A DNA stretch of 64,000 nt from Hyphomicrobiales bacterium (lineage in GTDB: Bacteria; Pseudomonadota; Alphaproteobacteria; Rhizobiales; Rhizobiaceae): the NCBI GenBank assembly GCA_900473795.1, contig UCMT01000013.1:1-64000 (forward strand), in the 5' to 3' direction. The notes under the pieces are model-generated. The model made no database searches, was not told where the DNA came from, and saw only the letters and a list, made by a program, of their open reading frames with translations. Below are positions 57,129 to 64,000 of this stretch, piece after piece. Both the position numbers and the translations under genes were made by a program. The stretch's first letter is position 1; every line of letters begins with the position of its first letter.

Positions 57129-57956
57129 ATGCGCATATTCAGCTTTCTGGTGCAGACGAGTGTTTTCGTTGCAAGCCTTGTCGGTGGCGCGGCCTACGCC
57201 GGCGAGACACTCGATCGCGTTCGCAGCAAGGGCGAAGTCGTCGATGTCCTGGTCAACGACTATCCTCCCTTCGGCTTCATCAATGAAAAGAACGAACTCG
57301 ATGGCTTCGACGTCGACGTCGCCAAAGCGTTCGCCGACAAGCTGGGCGTCAAGCTGAAGTTGGAAACGCCTGGCTGGGAAACGATCATCAGCGGCAAATG
57401 GGCCGGGCGATGGGACGTTGCGATTTCGTCGGCAACGCCCACGGAGGAGCGCGCCAAGGTCGTGGATTTCCCGGTCGTCTACTACAGCGTTCCGGCGGTT
57501 CTCGTCGTCAACAAGGACGAAGAGAACATCAAGTCGATCGCCGACATTTCCGGAAAACGCGTCGGCGTCGGCACCGGTTCGTCCTACGAGGCCTATGTGA
57601 ACAGGAACTTCGCGATTCCAGGCCAGCCGGCAATTCAGTTTCCCTTCAAGGACGTTCAGGCCGTACCCGGCGACGAGACGGTAAATTTCCAGAACCTCGC
57701 GCTCGGAGCGGGCGTGCGACTAGATGCGATTGTCGCCTCGCTTGGGACCGCACAGGGCCAGATCGACGCCACCGAGGCGCTGAAGGTTGTCGGCGAACCG
57801 CTTTTTGCCGAGCCGAATGCAGTTGTTACCGACAAGGGCGACCCGGAATGGGATGCCGAGGTCAAGCGGGTCATCACCGAACTGAGAGCAGACGGGACGT
57901 TGGGCAAGATCTCCCAGAAATGGTTCGGCGTGGATATCAGCAAATATGCCGAGTGA
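57129..57956 (+). CDS. Amino acid ABC transporter substrate-binding protein (second system)
   Basis: A 275-residue family 3 receptor. Signal peptide 1-24; then VLVNDYPPFGFINEKNELDGFDVDVAKAFADKLGVKLKLETPGWETIISGKWAGRWDVAISSATPTEER (shown in parts), a classical polar amino acid binding fold. Not closely related to the two duplicated receptors. GGAG lies before the ATG. Its end overlaps the permease gene by 11 bases. Confidence 0.93.
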   Translation: MRIFSFLVQTSVFVASLVGGAAYAGETLDRVRSKGEVVDVLVNDYPPFGFINEKNELDGFDVDVAKAFADKLGVKLKLETPGWETIISGKWAGRWDVAISSATPTEERAKVVDFPVVYYSVPAVLVVNKDEENIKSIADISGKRVGVGTGSSYEAYVNRNFAIPGQPAIQFPFKDVQAVPGDETVNFQNLALGAGVRLDAIVASLGTAQGQIDATEALKVVGEPLFAEPNAVVTDKGDPEWDAEVKRVITELRADGTLGKISQKWFGVDISKYAE

Positions 57957-58797
57957 GGCGGGCTCGCTCCGTGCTGCCGCGAGGATTGAAGCGGCAGCAC
58001 TCCCTTCACATCCGGGCCGGACGATCTCGGATTTCCGGTTGAAGGTCTGGCTGACCTGGATTTCGCTGTTTCTGATACTGGCAGCAACGCTCGGCAGCTT
58101 CGGTCTCGATTTCGGACTGATCGGCCAGAAGCTGCCGTTCATGCTCGGATTGCGCCTTTCTCCGGATGGGTTTGTGCAAGGGGTCATGTTGACGCTGTTG
58201 GTGACGGCCCTGTCGATGGTTTTCGCAATGGCGGTTGCCGTGCTGACGGCGCTCGGTCGCCTCTCGGCCAATCCGCTGGCCTTCGGCGTGGCGACGTTCT
58301 ACGCGTCATTTTTCCGCGGCACGCCACTCTTGGTTCAGGTACTGCTGATCTACCTGGCGCTGCCGCAGTTCGGAATTATCCTTTCCAGCTTCACGTCCGG
58401 CGTCATGGCGCTTTCGCTGAACTATGCCGCGTATCTCGCCGAGACGATCCGTTCGGGCATTTCCTCGGTGCCGAAGGGCCAACGCGAGGCGGCGATGGCG
58501 CTGGGGCTTTCCCGCGGAGTCATCGGCTGGAAAATCGTCACCCCCCAGGCCATGCGGATCATCATCCCGCCGGCGGGCGCCCAGTTCATCTCGATGCTGA
58601 AGGATTCCTCACTGGTTTCGATCATGGGCCTCTGGGAGTTGAATTTTCTCGCCCAGTCTTACGGGCGGTCGACCTACCACTACATGGAAATGCTGCTGAC
58701 GGCCGCGATAATCTACTGGTTGCTGTCGATCGCACTCGAACTCATCCAGTATCGACTCGAGTTGAAATTCGGACGGAGCGACGCCGCGGCGCGCTAA
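57946..58797 (+). CDS. Amino acid ABC transporter permease (second system)
   Basis: A 283-residue inner-membrane permease of the HisM/GlnP family with about five or six helices. The EAA loop is QREAAMALGLSRGVIGWKIVTPQAMRIIIPP (in pieces). It is coupled to the receptor gene by an 11-base overlap. No ATPase gene follows. The ATPase part of the fused protein at 50805, or an ATPase elsewhere in the genome, must energise it. Confidence 0.93.
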   Translation: MPSEAGSLRAAARIEAAALPSHPGRTISDFRLKVWLTWISLFLILAATLGSFGLDFGLIGQKLPFMLGLRLSPDGFVQGVMLTLLVTALSMVFAMAVAVLTALGRLSANPLAFGVATFYASFFRGTPLLVQVLLIYLALPQFGIILSSFTSGVMALSLNYAAYLAETIRSGISSVPKGQREAAMALGLSRGVIGWKIVTPQAMRIIIPPAGAQFISMLKDSSLVSIMGLWELNFLAQSYGRSTYHYMEMLLTAAIIYWLLSIALELIQYRLELKFGRSDAAAR

Positions 58798-58810
58798 GGC
58801 GGAGAATGAA

Positions 58811-59728
58811 ATGACCACGACTCACCGTTTCGCTGTTCTGGACGGCGGTATGGGCCGCCTGCTCGAGCAACTCGGCGCACCATTTCGTCTGCCGGAATGG
58901 TCGGCGCTGTCGCTCATTGAAGCGCCCCATTTCGTCGCCAAGGCTCATTTGGCCTATATCGAGAGCGGCGCCGAGATCATCACCACCAACTCCTACGGCC
59001 TCGTTCCACACATGATCGGCGAGGAGCGGTTTGGCGCTGAGGCCCAGTCGCTTGCCGACCGGGCAGGAAGGATCGCCCGGGAGGTAGCGGACAAGGCACC
59101 GCGCAAGGTTCTGGTGGCCGGCTCGCTGCCACCGCTCTTCGAAAGCTACCGGCCGGGCAATTTCGTCGCCGAAGAGGCGCCTCGAATTCTCGCGCCGCTT
59201 GTCGCCGGACTTGCTCCGCATATCGACGTGTGGCTGGTCGAAACCCAGAGCTCGACCGCCGAGGCGCTGACGGCGCTGGCCGCCGTCAGGAACCATGGGA
59301 AGCCGATCCATGTCTCCTACACCCTGAAGGACGAGGAAGGGCGTACGGGGCCGCCGGAGCTTCGCTCGGGGGAGCCGGTGCTGGATGCCGTTGCCGCAAC
59401 GATTGCGGCCGGCGCAGACGCGATCCTCTTCAACTGCAGCCAGCCCGAAGTCATGAGCGCCGCTATCCTTGCGGCAAGGCGGGCGATTGACGCGTCATCC
59501 AATCTCGCCGCTGGCCTTGGCGTCTATGCCAATGCCTTCGTCCCGGAGCCGCCCTCGGACGAACCCTATGCCGGAATATCCGAAATCAGAGAGGATCTCG
59601 ATCCGGCAAACTATCTGAAATGGGTGCACCGATGGGTCGACCAAGGTGCGACAATTGTCGGCGGCTGCTGCGGCATTGGCCCTGAACACATCCGCGCAAT
59701 CAGCGCCAGTCGCGACGCCAGGCGCTGA
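58811..59728 (+). CDS. Homocysteine S-methyltransferase family protein
   Basis: A 305-residue TIM-barrel enzyme. The three zinc cysteines are visible: Cys209 in FNCSQP, and Cys286-Cys287 in GGCCGIGPEHI. LDGGMGRLLEQLG and TNSYGLVPHMIG are family blocks. Members transfer a methyl group from S-methylmethionine or a similar donor to homocysteine, giving methionine. In this cluster it fits a route that rescues methyl groups and sulfur. GGAG lies upstream; the gene follows the permease after 13 bases. Confidence 0.92.
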   Translation: MTTTHRFAVLDGGMGRLLEQLGAPFRLPEWSALSLIEAPHFVAKAHLAYIESGAEIITTNSYGLVPHMIGEERFGAEAQSLADRAGRIAREVADKAPRKVLVAGSLPPLFESYRPGNFVAEEAPRILAPLVAGLAPHIDVWLVETQSSTAEALTALAAVRNHGKPIHVSYTLKDEEGRTGPPELRSGEPVLDAVAATIAAGADAILFNCSQPEVMSAAILAARRAIDASSNLAAGLGVYANAFVPEPPSDEPYAGISEIREDLDPANYLKWVHRWVDQGATIVGGCCGIGPEHIRAISASRDARR

Positions 59729-59892
59729 TTGCGAAAGCCACCAGGGAGCTGCGTTGGTCAAGAAGCAGTGCGGGGCAGCTGTCGGCGTTGAAAAAGAAAG
59801 TAAGAGCGTTGGGCGCTCCGCCATCGCCCCTATTTGCAAGGCGGCGAGGCATTCGCTGGCGCAGTCAGCCTCAAAGGTTCGGTGAGAAAATT

Positions 59893-59915
59893 ATTTCTAT
59901 AAATTCTATAGAAAT
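59893..59915 (+). promoter_or_regulatory. Shared AT-rich inverted repeat, copy 3 (before the Ssu-like genes)
   Basis: ATTTCTATA and TATAGAAAT form perfect 9-base arms around AATTC. It lies 57 bases upstream of the binding-protein start, in the otherwise bare 244-base gap 59729-59972. The same TCTA...TATAGA core appears before the first monooxygenase gene. Probable operator of a regulator not encoded in the window. Confidence 0.5.
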
Positions 59916-59972
59916 AGGCATTATGGCGTTCCCGCCACACCGCTTCTTCCGTAGGTTTATCCCAACGCGTGT

Positions 59973-60947
59973 ATGGCAATGCCAAAACAGGGGATGGATG
60001 TGGGCTTGTTTCGTTCGATAATGATTGGGGTCGCGGCCGCTTTGAGTTTCGGGCTGGCATCGGCCCAGGCGGCTGATCTATCGGAGATCAGGATCGACTG
60101 GGCGACCTACAATCCAGTCGGGCTTCTTCTGAAAAAGGAGGGTCTGCTGGAAAAGGAACTCGCCAAGGACAATATCAGCGTCCGCTGGGTGCAGTCCGCC
60201 GGCTCGAACAAGGCGCTGGAATTCTTGAGTGCCGGATCGATCGACTTTGGCTCGACGGCAGGCGCCGCAGCATTGATCTCGCGGATCAACGGCAATCCCA
60301 TCAAATCGGTCTATGTCTACTCGCGTCCCGAATGGACAGCTTTGGTCACGCGTGCGGATAGTCCGATCTCCAGCGTTCAGGACCTCAAGGGCAAGACGAT
60401 CGCGGTGACCCGCGGTACGGATCCGCACATCTTTCTCGTGCGGGCCTTGGCCGATGCCGGGCTGAAGGAATCAGACGTGAAGCTGGTGCTATTGCAGCAT
60501 GCCGACGGCAAGCTGGCACTTTTGCGCGGCGATGTCGATGCATGGGCCGGATTGGATCCACTGATGGCGTCCGCGGAAGTGGAAGAGAAGGCCAAGCTGT
60601 TCTACCGCAAACCGGAAAACAACACATGGGGTGTGCTCAATACGACCGAAGCATTCGCCGCCGAACATCCTGACATCGTCAAACGCGTCATCGCCGTCTA
60701 CGAGCAGGCGCGGGCTGAGGTGATCGCCGATCCCGCAGCCTTGAAGGCGGCACTCGTCGAAGCGGCAAAGCTGCCGGACGAAGTCATCGCCAAGCAACTC
60801 GAACGCACGGATATCACCCAGCCGACCATCGGCGATCTGCAACGTGACACGATTTCGAAGGCCGGTATTGCCTTGCAGAGTGCCGGTGTTCTTCCCGCCG
60901 ATGTGGATATTCAGAAGGTAACGCGTCGGCATGGTAGACCTGGCTGA
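59973..60947 (+). CDS. Aliphatic sulfonate (SsuA/TauA-like) substrate-binding protein
   Basis: A 324-residue periplasmic receptor of the SsuA/NitT/TauT family. Signal peptide to about residue 33 (ASAQA). Family blocks are IRIDWATYNPVGLLLKKEGLLEKEL, SAGSNKALEFLSAGSIDFGSTAG and DLKGKTIAVTRGTDPHIFLVRAL in pieces. Ligand inferred as an organosulfonate or related compound from the cluster context. Several starts are possible: ATG 59973, 59979 or 59994, and GTG 60000; an AGGGG makes one of the last two plausible. Its end overlaps the permease gene by 17 bases. Confidence 0.9.
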   Translation: MAMPKQGMDVGLFRSIMIGVAAALSFGLASAQAADLSEIRIDWATYNPVGLLLKKEGLLEKELAKDNISVRWVQSAGSNKALEFLSAGSIDFGSTAGAAALISRINGNPIKSVYVYSRPEWTALVTRADSPISSVQDLKGKTIAVTRGTDPHIFLVRALADAGLKESDVKLVLLQHADGKLALLRGDVDAWAGLDPLMASAEVEEKAKLFYRKPENNTWGVLNTTEAFAAEHPDIVKRVIAVYEQARAEVIADPAALKAALVEAAKLPDEVIAKQLERTDITQPTIGDLQRDTISKAGIALQSAGVLPADVDIQKVTRRHGRPG

Positions 60948-61773
60948 GACTGGAACGAAACCGGCGACAAACACGTCGCGCTCAGGCGCGGCGTCTGCGT
61001 TTTATGGAATGAGCCGCCAAGCAACGGTTGCAATCGCCGTGCCTGCCTTCGGGCTGCTGTTTTGGGAGATCGCGGTTGGAGCTGGCTGGTTCTCCGGTCG
61101 TCTCATGCAGCCCCCGTCCCGGGTTTCGGCCACCCTGTGGGGCCTCCTGAGGTCCGGAGAATTGCTCGACCATATCGGCATTACGACGGTCAGGGTGTTC
61201 TTGGGATTTGTCCTCGGCACCACCACAGCCACCCTCACGGGAGCCTTGACGGGATATTTCGGACTTGTGCGCCGCCTGATCGACCCGTCGCTTCAGGCGC
61301 TTCGTTCCATTCCGTCGATTGCCTGGGTCCCCTTGTTCATTCTTTGGTTCGGGATTTTCGAGGCATCGAAAGTGGCGTTGATTGCCGTCGGCGTTTTCTT
61401 CCCCGTCTATCTCGGTGTCTCGGGCGCTATTTTGTCGATCGATCGTAAGATCGTCGAGGTCGGGCGCATCTTCCGGCTGTCCGGCTTTGCCCTTGTGCGG
61501 CGGGTTATGATGCCTGCTATTTTTCCAGCCTATGTTCTCGCCCTGCGGTCGGGCCTTGGCCTCGGCTGGATGTTCGTCGTCGCCGCGGAATTCATGGGTG
61601 CTTCTGAAGGGCTGGGCTATCTTCTCGTCGACGGTCAGCAATTGGGCAAACCGGACCAGATCATGGCCGCCATCATCACATTCGCGGTCATAGGCAAGTT
61701 GACGGACAGTCTGCTCATCGCTGCTACGGCCCCGTTCTTGACGTGGCAGGACTGCTACAGGCGTGAGGGGTGA
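60931..61773 (+). CDS. SsuC/TauC-like ABC transporter permease
   Basis: A 280-residue inner-membrane permease with about six helices. The conserved region includes SLQALRSIPSIAWVPLFILWFGI, AEFMGASEGLGYLLVDGQQL and MAAIITFAVIGKLTDSLL, in pieces. It pairs with the receptor before it and the ATPase after it. The ATG lies inside the 3' end of the receptor gene, which couples the two. Confidence 0.93.
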   Translation: MVDLAETGTKPATNTSRSGAASAFYGMSRQATVAIAVPAFGLLFWEIAVGAGWFSGRLMQPPSRVSATLWGLLRSGELLDHIGITTVRVFLGFVLGTTTATLTGALTGYFGLVRRLIDPSLQALRSIPSIAWVPLFILWFGIFEASKVALIAVGVFFPVYLGVSGAILSIDRKIVEVGRIFRLSGFALVRRVMMPAIFPAYVLALRSGLGLGWMFVVAAEFMGASEGLGYLLVDGQQLGKPDQIMAAIITFAVIGKLTDSLLIAATAPFLTWQDCYRREG

Positions 61774-61777
61774 GCCC

Positions 61778-62548
61778 ATGTTAACGTTGCGAAACCTCGG
61801 AAAAACCTACGGAAATGGCGTACGCGCCCTCGACGGTTTTTCGCTCGACCTGGCTCCGGGCGAGATCGTCGCCGTCATCGGCGGCTCGGGTTGCGGCAAG
61901 AGCACATTGCTCAGGTTGATCAGCGGCCTGGAAACACCGACCCGCGGAATAGTCGAGTTTGACGGTGAGCCCGTCAACCAGCCGAACCCGTTGATCAATC
62001 TCATCTTTCAGGAACCACGCCTCCTGCCTTGGCTGACGGTTGCAAACAATGTCGGCTTCGGACTTGCCGAACTTGACGGTGATGATCGCAGGCAACGGAT
62101 CGGGGCCGCATTGAAGAAGGTCGGCTTGGGGGAACTCGGCGACCGCTGGCCGAAGGAGCTATCGGGCGGCCAGGCCCAAAGGGTGGCGATCGCTCGTGCG
62201 CTGGTCACCCGGCCGGAGGTGCTTCTTCTCGATGAACCTTTCTCGGCTTTGGATGCCTTCACGCGTGCCGATCTGCAGGACCATCTGCTCGACATATGGT
62301 CCGAAACCCGTCCCACGCTCATTCTCGTGACGCACGACATCGACGAGGCCATTGTTCTCGCAGACCGGATCATCGTCATGCGGCCATGGCCGGGTCGTAT
62401 TCTCGACGAAATCAAGATCGACTTGCCCAAGAAGCGCGATCGCGCATCTGTGTCATTCGAAGCTGCGAAACGGCAGTTGCTCACGTCGTTGAATGCGTCT
62501 CTGCAGCCTGCGGCGGTCTGCACCTCGACCATCGCCGCATTTTGTTGA
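61778..62548 (+). CDS. SsuB/TauB-like ABC transporter ATPase
   Basis: A 256-residue cytosolic ATPase: Walker A GGSGCGKST, signature [15 protein letters not shown], Walker B LLLDEPFSALD, H-loop LVTHDIDEA. The FQEPRLLPWLTVANNVGFGL block is standard in the SsuB/TauB/NrtD group. The ATG at 61778 has GAGGGG upstream. The C-terminal 25 residues (QPAAVCTSTIAAFC end) look unusual and may reflect loss of the original 3' end by a small change. Confidence 0.92.
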   Translation: MLTLRNLGKTYGNGVRALDGFSLDLAPGEIVAVIGGSGCGKSTLLRLISGLETPTRGIVEFDGEPVNQPNPLINLIFQEPRLLPWLTVANNVGFGLAELDGDDRRQRIGAALKKVGLGELGDRWPKELSGGQAQRVAIARALVTRPEVLLLDEPFSALDAFTRADLQDHLLDIWSETRPTLILVTHDIDEAIVLADRIIVMRPWPGRILDEIKIDLPKKRDRASVSFEAAKRQLLTSLNASLQPAAVCTSTIAAFC

Positions 62549-62704
62549 GTGCCCTGATCGACGACGTAGCGGCAAAGAGATGAGGTCTCACCCGCGTCCG
62601 CGACCCGCTGTCCAATCCGATATCGTACAGATTTCTGACTCTGGACGGCAAATGGCGTTGTGTGCCAAGAAGAAGCCCTTGCTTGTTTCAGTGTGGAGAG
62701 TTTT

Positions 62705-63292
62705 TTGGGCCTGCGGGAAGACAAGAAGGATCGCACGCGAACGCAGCTGCTTGAGGCTGGGCTGGACCTGATCCACAAGCGCGGGTTTGAGGAGACGACG
62801 GTCGCCGATATCGCTGCCGCCGTCAGCGTTTCGCCCCGCACGCTGCTGCGTTATTTCCCGACAAAGGAGGATGTGATCGTCAGCTGGGTGCAGGATGGGA
62901 TGACGATCATCCGTGCGGAACTGAAGGAGCGGCTCAAGTCGGAGCCGCCGGTTGTCGCACTTCTTGCTTCTGCGCGGGCGATGCTCACGGCTTTCGACGA
63001 GAAATCACGTTTCTTCCTCACAATCGAGACTGCGATCCGCTCCAACAGGAGCATTTCTGCGCGAAAGGAACAGATGATCGCCGAACTGATCGATGAAGTC
63101 GCCCATATTCTCGCCTCGACGAACAGACTATCGCCACTCCCGGACGTCGTCGCCTACACGATTGCGGGGACTGTTTTCGCGTTCATTCGGGCAACGATAA
63201 ACAGTTGGGTGGAGGGAGGAGCTGCAATGTCGCTCCCCGTTCTCTTCGACCAGGCCGCCGGCGTCGTACATTTTCAAAAAAATGTCATGTAG
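62705..63292 (+). CDS. TetR family transcriptional regulator
   Basis: A 195-residue one-component repressor. The N-terminus MGLREDKKDRTRTQLLEAGLDLI and the helix-turn-helix ADIAAAVSVSPRTLLRYFPTKEDVI are typical (pieces). The ligand domain, residues about 70-195, gives no hint of the inducer. The TTG at 62705 is the start of choice because GGAG is six bases upstream and the protein begins exactly at the usual TetR N-terminus; longer frames starting with GTG (62660, 62693) exist. A perfect palindrome at its end is a likely operator. Confidence 0.9.
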   Translation: MGLREDKKDRTRTQLLEAGLDLIHKRGFEETTVADIAAAVSVSPRTLLRYFPTKEDVIVSWVQDGMTIIRAELKERLKSEPPVVALLASARAMLTAFDEKSRFFLTIETAIRSNRSISARKEQMIAELIDEVAHILASTNRLSPLPDVVAYTIAGTVFAFIRATINSWVEGGAAMSLPVLFDQAAGVVHFQKNVM

Positions 63293-63300
63293 TGACATTT
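63280..63300. promoter_or_regulatory. TetR-type operator palindrome
   Basis: AAATGTCA and TGACATTT form perfect 8-base arms around TGTAG, a 21-base site of TetR type. It covers the regulator's stop codon and ends just before a TTGACA at 63305-63310 that could be the -35 element of the downstream dehydrogenase gene. A second short palindrome GTTGCT-G-AGCAAC lies at 63341-63353. The link to this regulator is inferred. Confidence 0.55.
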
Positions 63301-63405
63301 GGCGTTGACAGACATATTTTCCCGTGCGATTTCAAAATGAGTTGCTGAGCAACCTCATTGCAAAACAGCGTCGCCATGTAGGGCGCGCCTGTTGGGAGAT
63401 AACGA

Positions 63406-64000
63406 ATGTCCACACACAAAAAGATCGCGCTCATCACTGGCGCGACGCGCGGCCTTGGCTTTGAAACGGTTCGTCAGCTTGCTCGGGAGGGCGTGTTCGT
63501 CCTTCTCGGCGCACGCGACCTGGCAACAGGGCAGGAGAAGGCTGAAACCCTGCGCCGCGAGGGGCTGGAGGTCGAGGCAATCGAAATCGATCTCAATCGG
63601 CTGGAAACGATCGACGCTGCCGCCTCTACGATCGACGAACGGTTCGGCCGGCTCGACATCCTGATCAACAATGCGGGAGTCCTGCTGCTCGACAGCGACG
63701 ATTTTCCCAGTGTGGCGGCGACGGACGCCATGCGCGAAACGCTTGAGGTCAATTTCATCGGCACCGTGATCGTGACCCAGAAAATGCTGCCCCTGATCCG
63801 CAAGGCGGCCAGCGGACGCATCGTCAACCTCTCGAGCAGCGTGGGGTCCCTCTGGTGGAATGGCGACCCGGGCAATCCGTCGCCCGATGTCAAATGGCTC
63901 GGCTATGCCGCCTCCAAGGCAGCGGTCAACATGCTGACGGTGCAGCTTGCCTTCGAATTGCGTGATACGCCCATCAAGGTCAACTCCATTTGCCCCGGCT
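63406..64000 (+). CDS. Short-chain dehydrogenase/reductase (cut by the window edge)
   Basis: About 198 residues of a classical SDR are visible and the gene runs off the right edge. Rossmann motif TGATRGLG (residues 11-18), NNAG, catalytic Ser in VNLSSSVGS and the YAASK pair are all present, so the active site is intact. GGGAGATAACGA precedes the ATG. It would reduce or oxidise an alcohol or carbonyl with NAD(P)H; the substrate is unknown. It is probably controlled by the adjacent TetR protein. Confidence 0.93.
   Translation, partial: MSTHKKIALITGATRGLGFETVRQLAREGVFVLLGARDLATGQEKAETLRREGLEVEAIEIDLNRLETIDAAASTIDERFGRLDILINNAGVLLLDSDDFPSVAATDAMRETLEVNFIGTVIVTQKMLPLIRKAASGRIVNLSSSVGSLWWNGDPGNPSPDVKWLGYAASKAAVNMLTVQLAFELRDTPIKVNSICPG

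Overview
The window is about 60% GC chromosomal DNA of an alphaproteobacterium of the order Rhizobiales, most likely family Rhizobiaceae (Rhizobium/Agrobacterium/Neorhizobium-like). The evidence is the gene content and order: a SUF operon with two cysteine desulfurases and an Irr-type iron box, DUF1476 divergent from purC-purS-purQ, tandem L,D-transpeptidases, a tandem glycine riboswitch before gcvTHP, and palindromic intergenic repeats of the rhizobial kind. I saw no tRNA, rRNA, CRISPR array, transposase or phage gene.

Region 1 (1-5.1 kb) carries a VOC protein, two exported L,D-transpeptidases, a small unknown protein, and a copper pair: a DUF2946-like exported protein and a YcnI-PCuAC fusion. 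Region 2 (5.2-9.9 kb) is promoter, tandem glycine riboswitch, gcvT (TTG start), gcvH, gcvP and terminator. Region 3 (9.9-19.5 kb) is a multi-PAS histidine kinase and then, on the minus strand, the SUF operon: desulfurase, sufB, unknown, sufC, sufD, sufS, sufT, sufA. A promoter with an overlapping Irr-like box lies at its start and a terminator at its end.

Region 4 (19.5-46.1 kb) is mostly housekeeping: alpha/beta hydrolase, membrane GGDEF protein, anmK, tyrS, a YhdP/AsmA-like giant, Bcp peroxiredoxin, DUF455 ferritin-like protein, M23 peptidase, RhlE helicase, NUDIX, TfoX-N, flavin reductase, a periplasmic binding protein coupled to a P1 peptidase, rpe, DUF2259, purB, PilZ, DUF2189, an RBBP9-like hydrolase, a methyltransferase, the F1-ATPase zeta inhibitor (DUF1476), and purC-purS-kptA-purQ plus a lipoprotein. 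A tRNA 2'-phosphotransferase gene inside the purine operon is unusual.

Region 5 (46.6-62.5 kb) is the accessory high point, a 16-kb organosulfur cluster all on the plus strand. It holds two LLM flavin monooxygenases, an M20 deacylase, a GNAT acetyltransferase, a fused permease-ATPase, two duplicated amino-acid binding proteins, a third LLM monooxygenase, a MetC-like lyase, a second binding protein and permease without an ATPase, a homocysteine S-methyltransferase and an Ssu/Tau-like ABC transporter. The core set matches the logic of the Bacillus subtilis ytm-ytn (cmo) and yxe operons: import an S-substituted cysteine, N-acetylate it, oxidatively remove the S-substituent, and deacetylate to cysteine. 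Extra genes here would feed sulfur into homocysteine and methionine. Three of its promoter regions share a TCTA...TATAGA-like sequence not explained by any regulator in the window.

Region 6 (62.7-64 kb) is a TetR regulator, a perfect palindrome overlapping its stop codon, and a short-chain dehydrogenase cut by the window edge.
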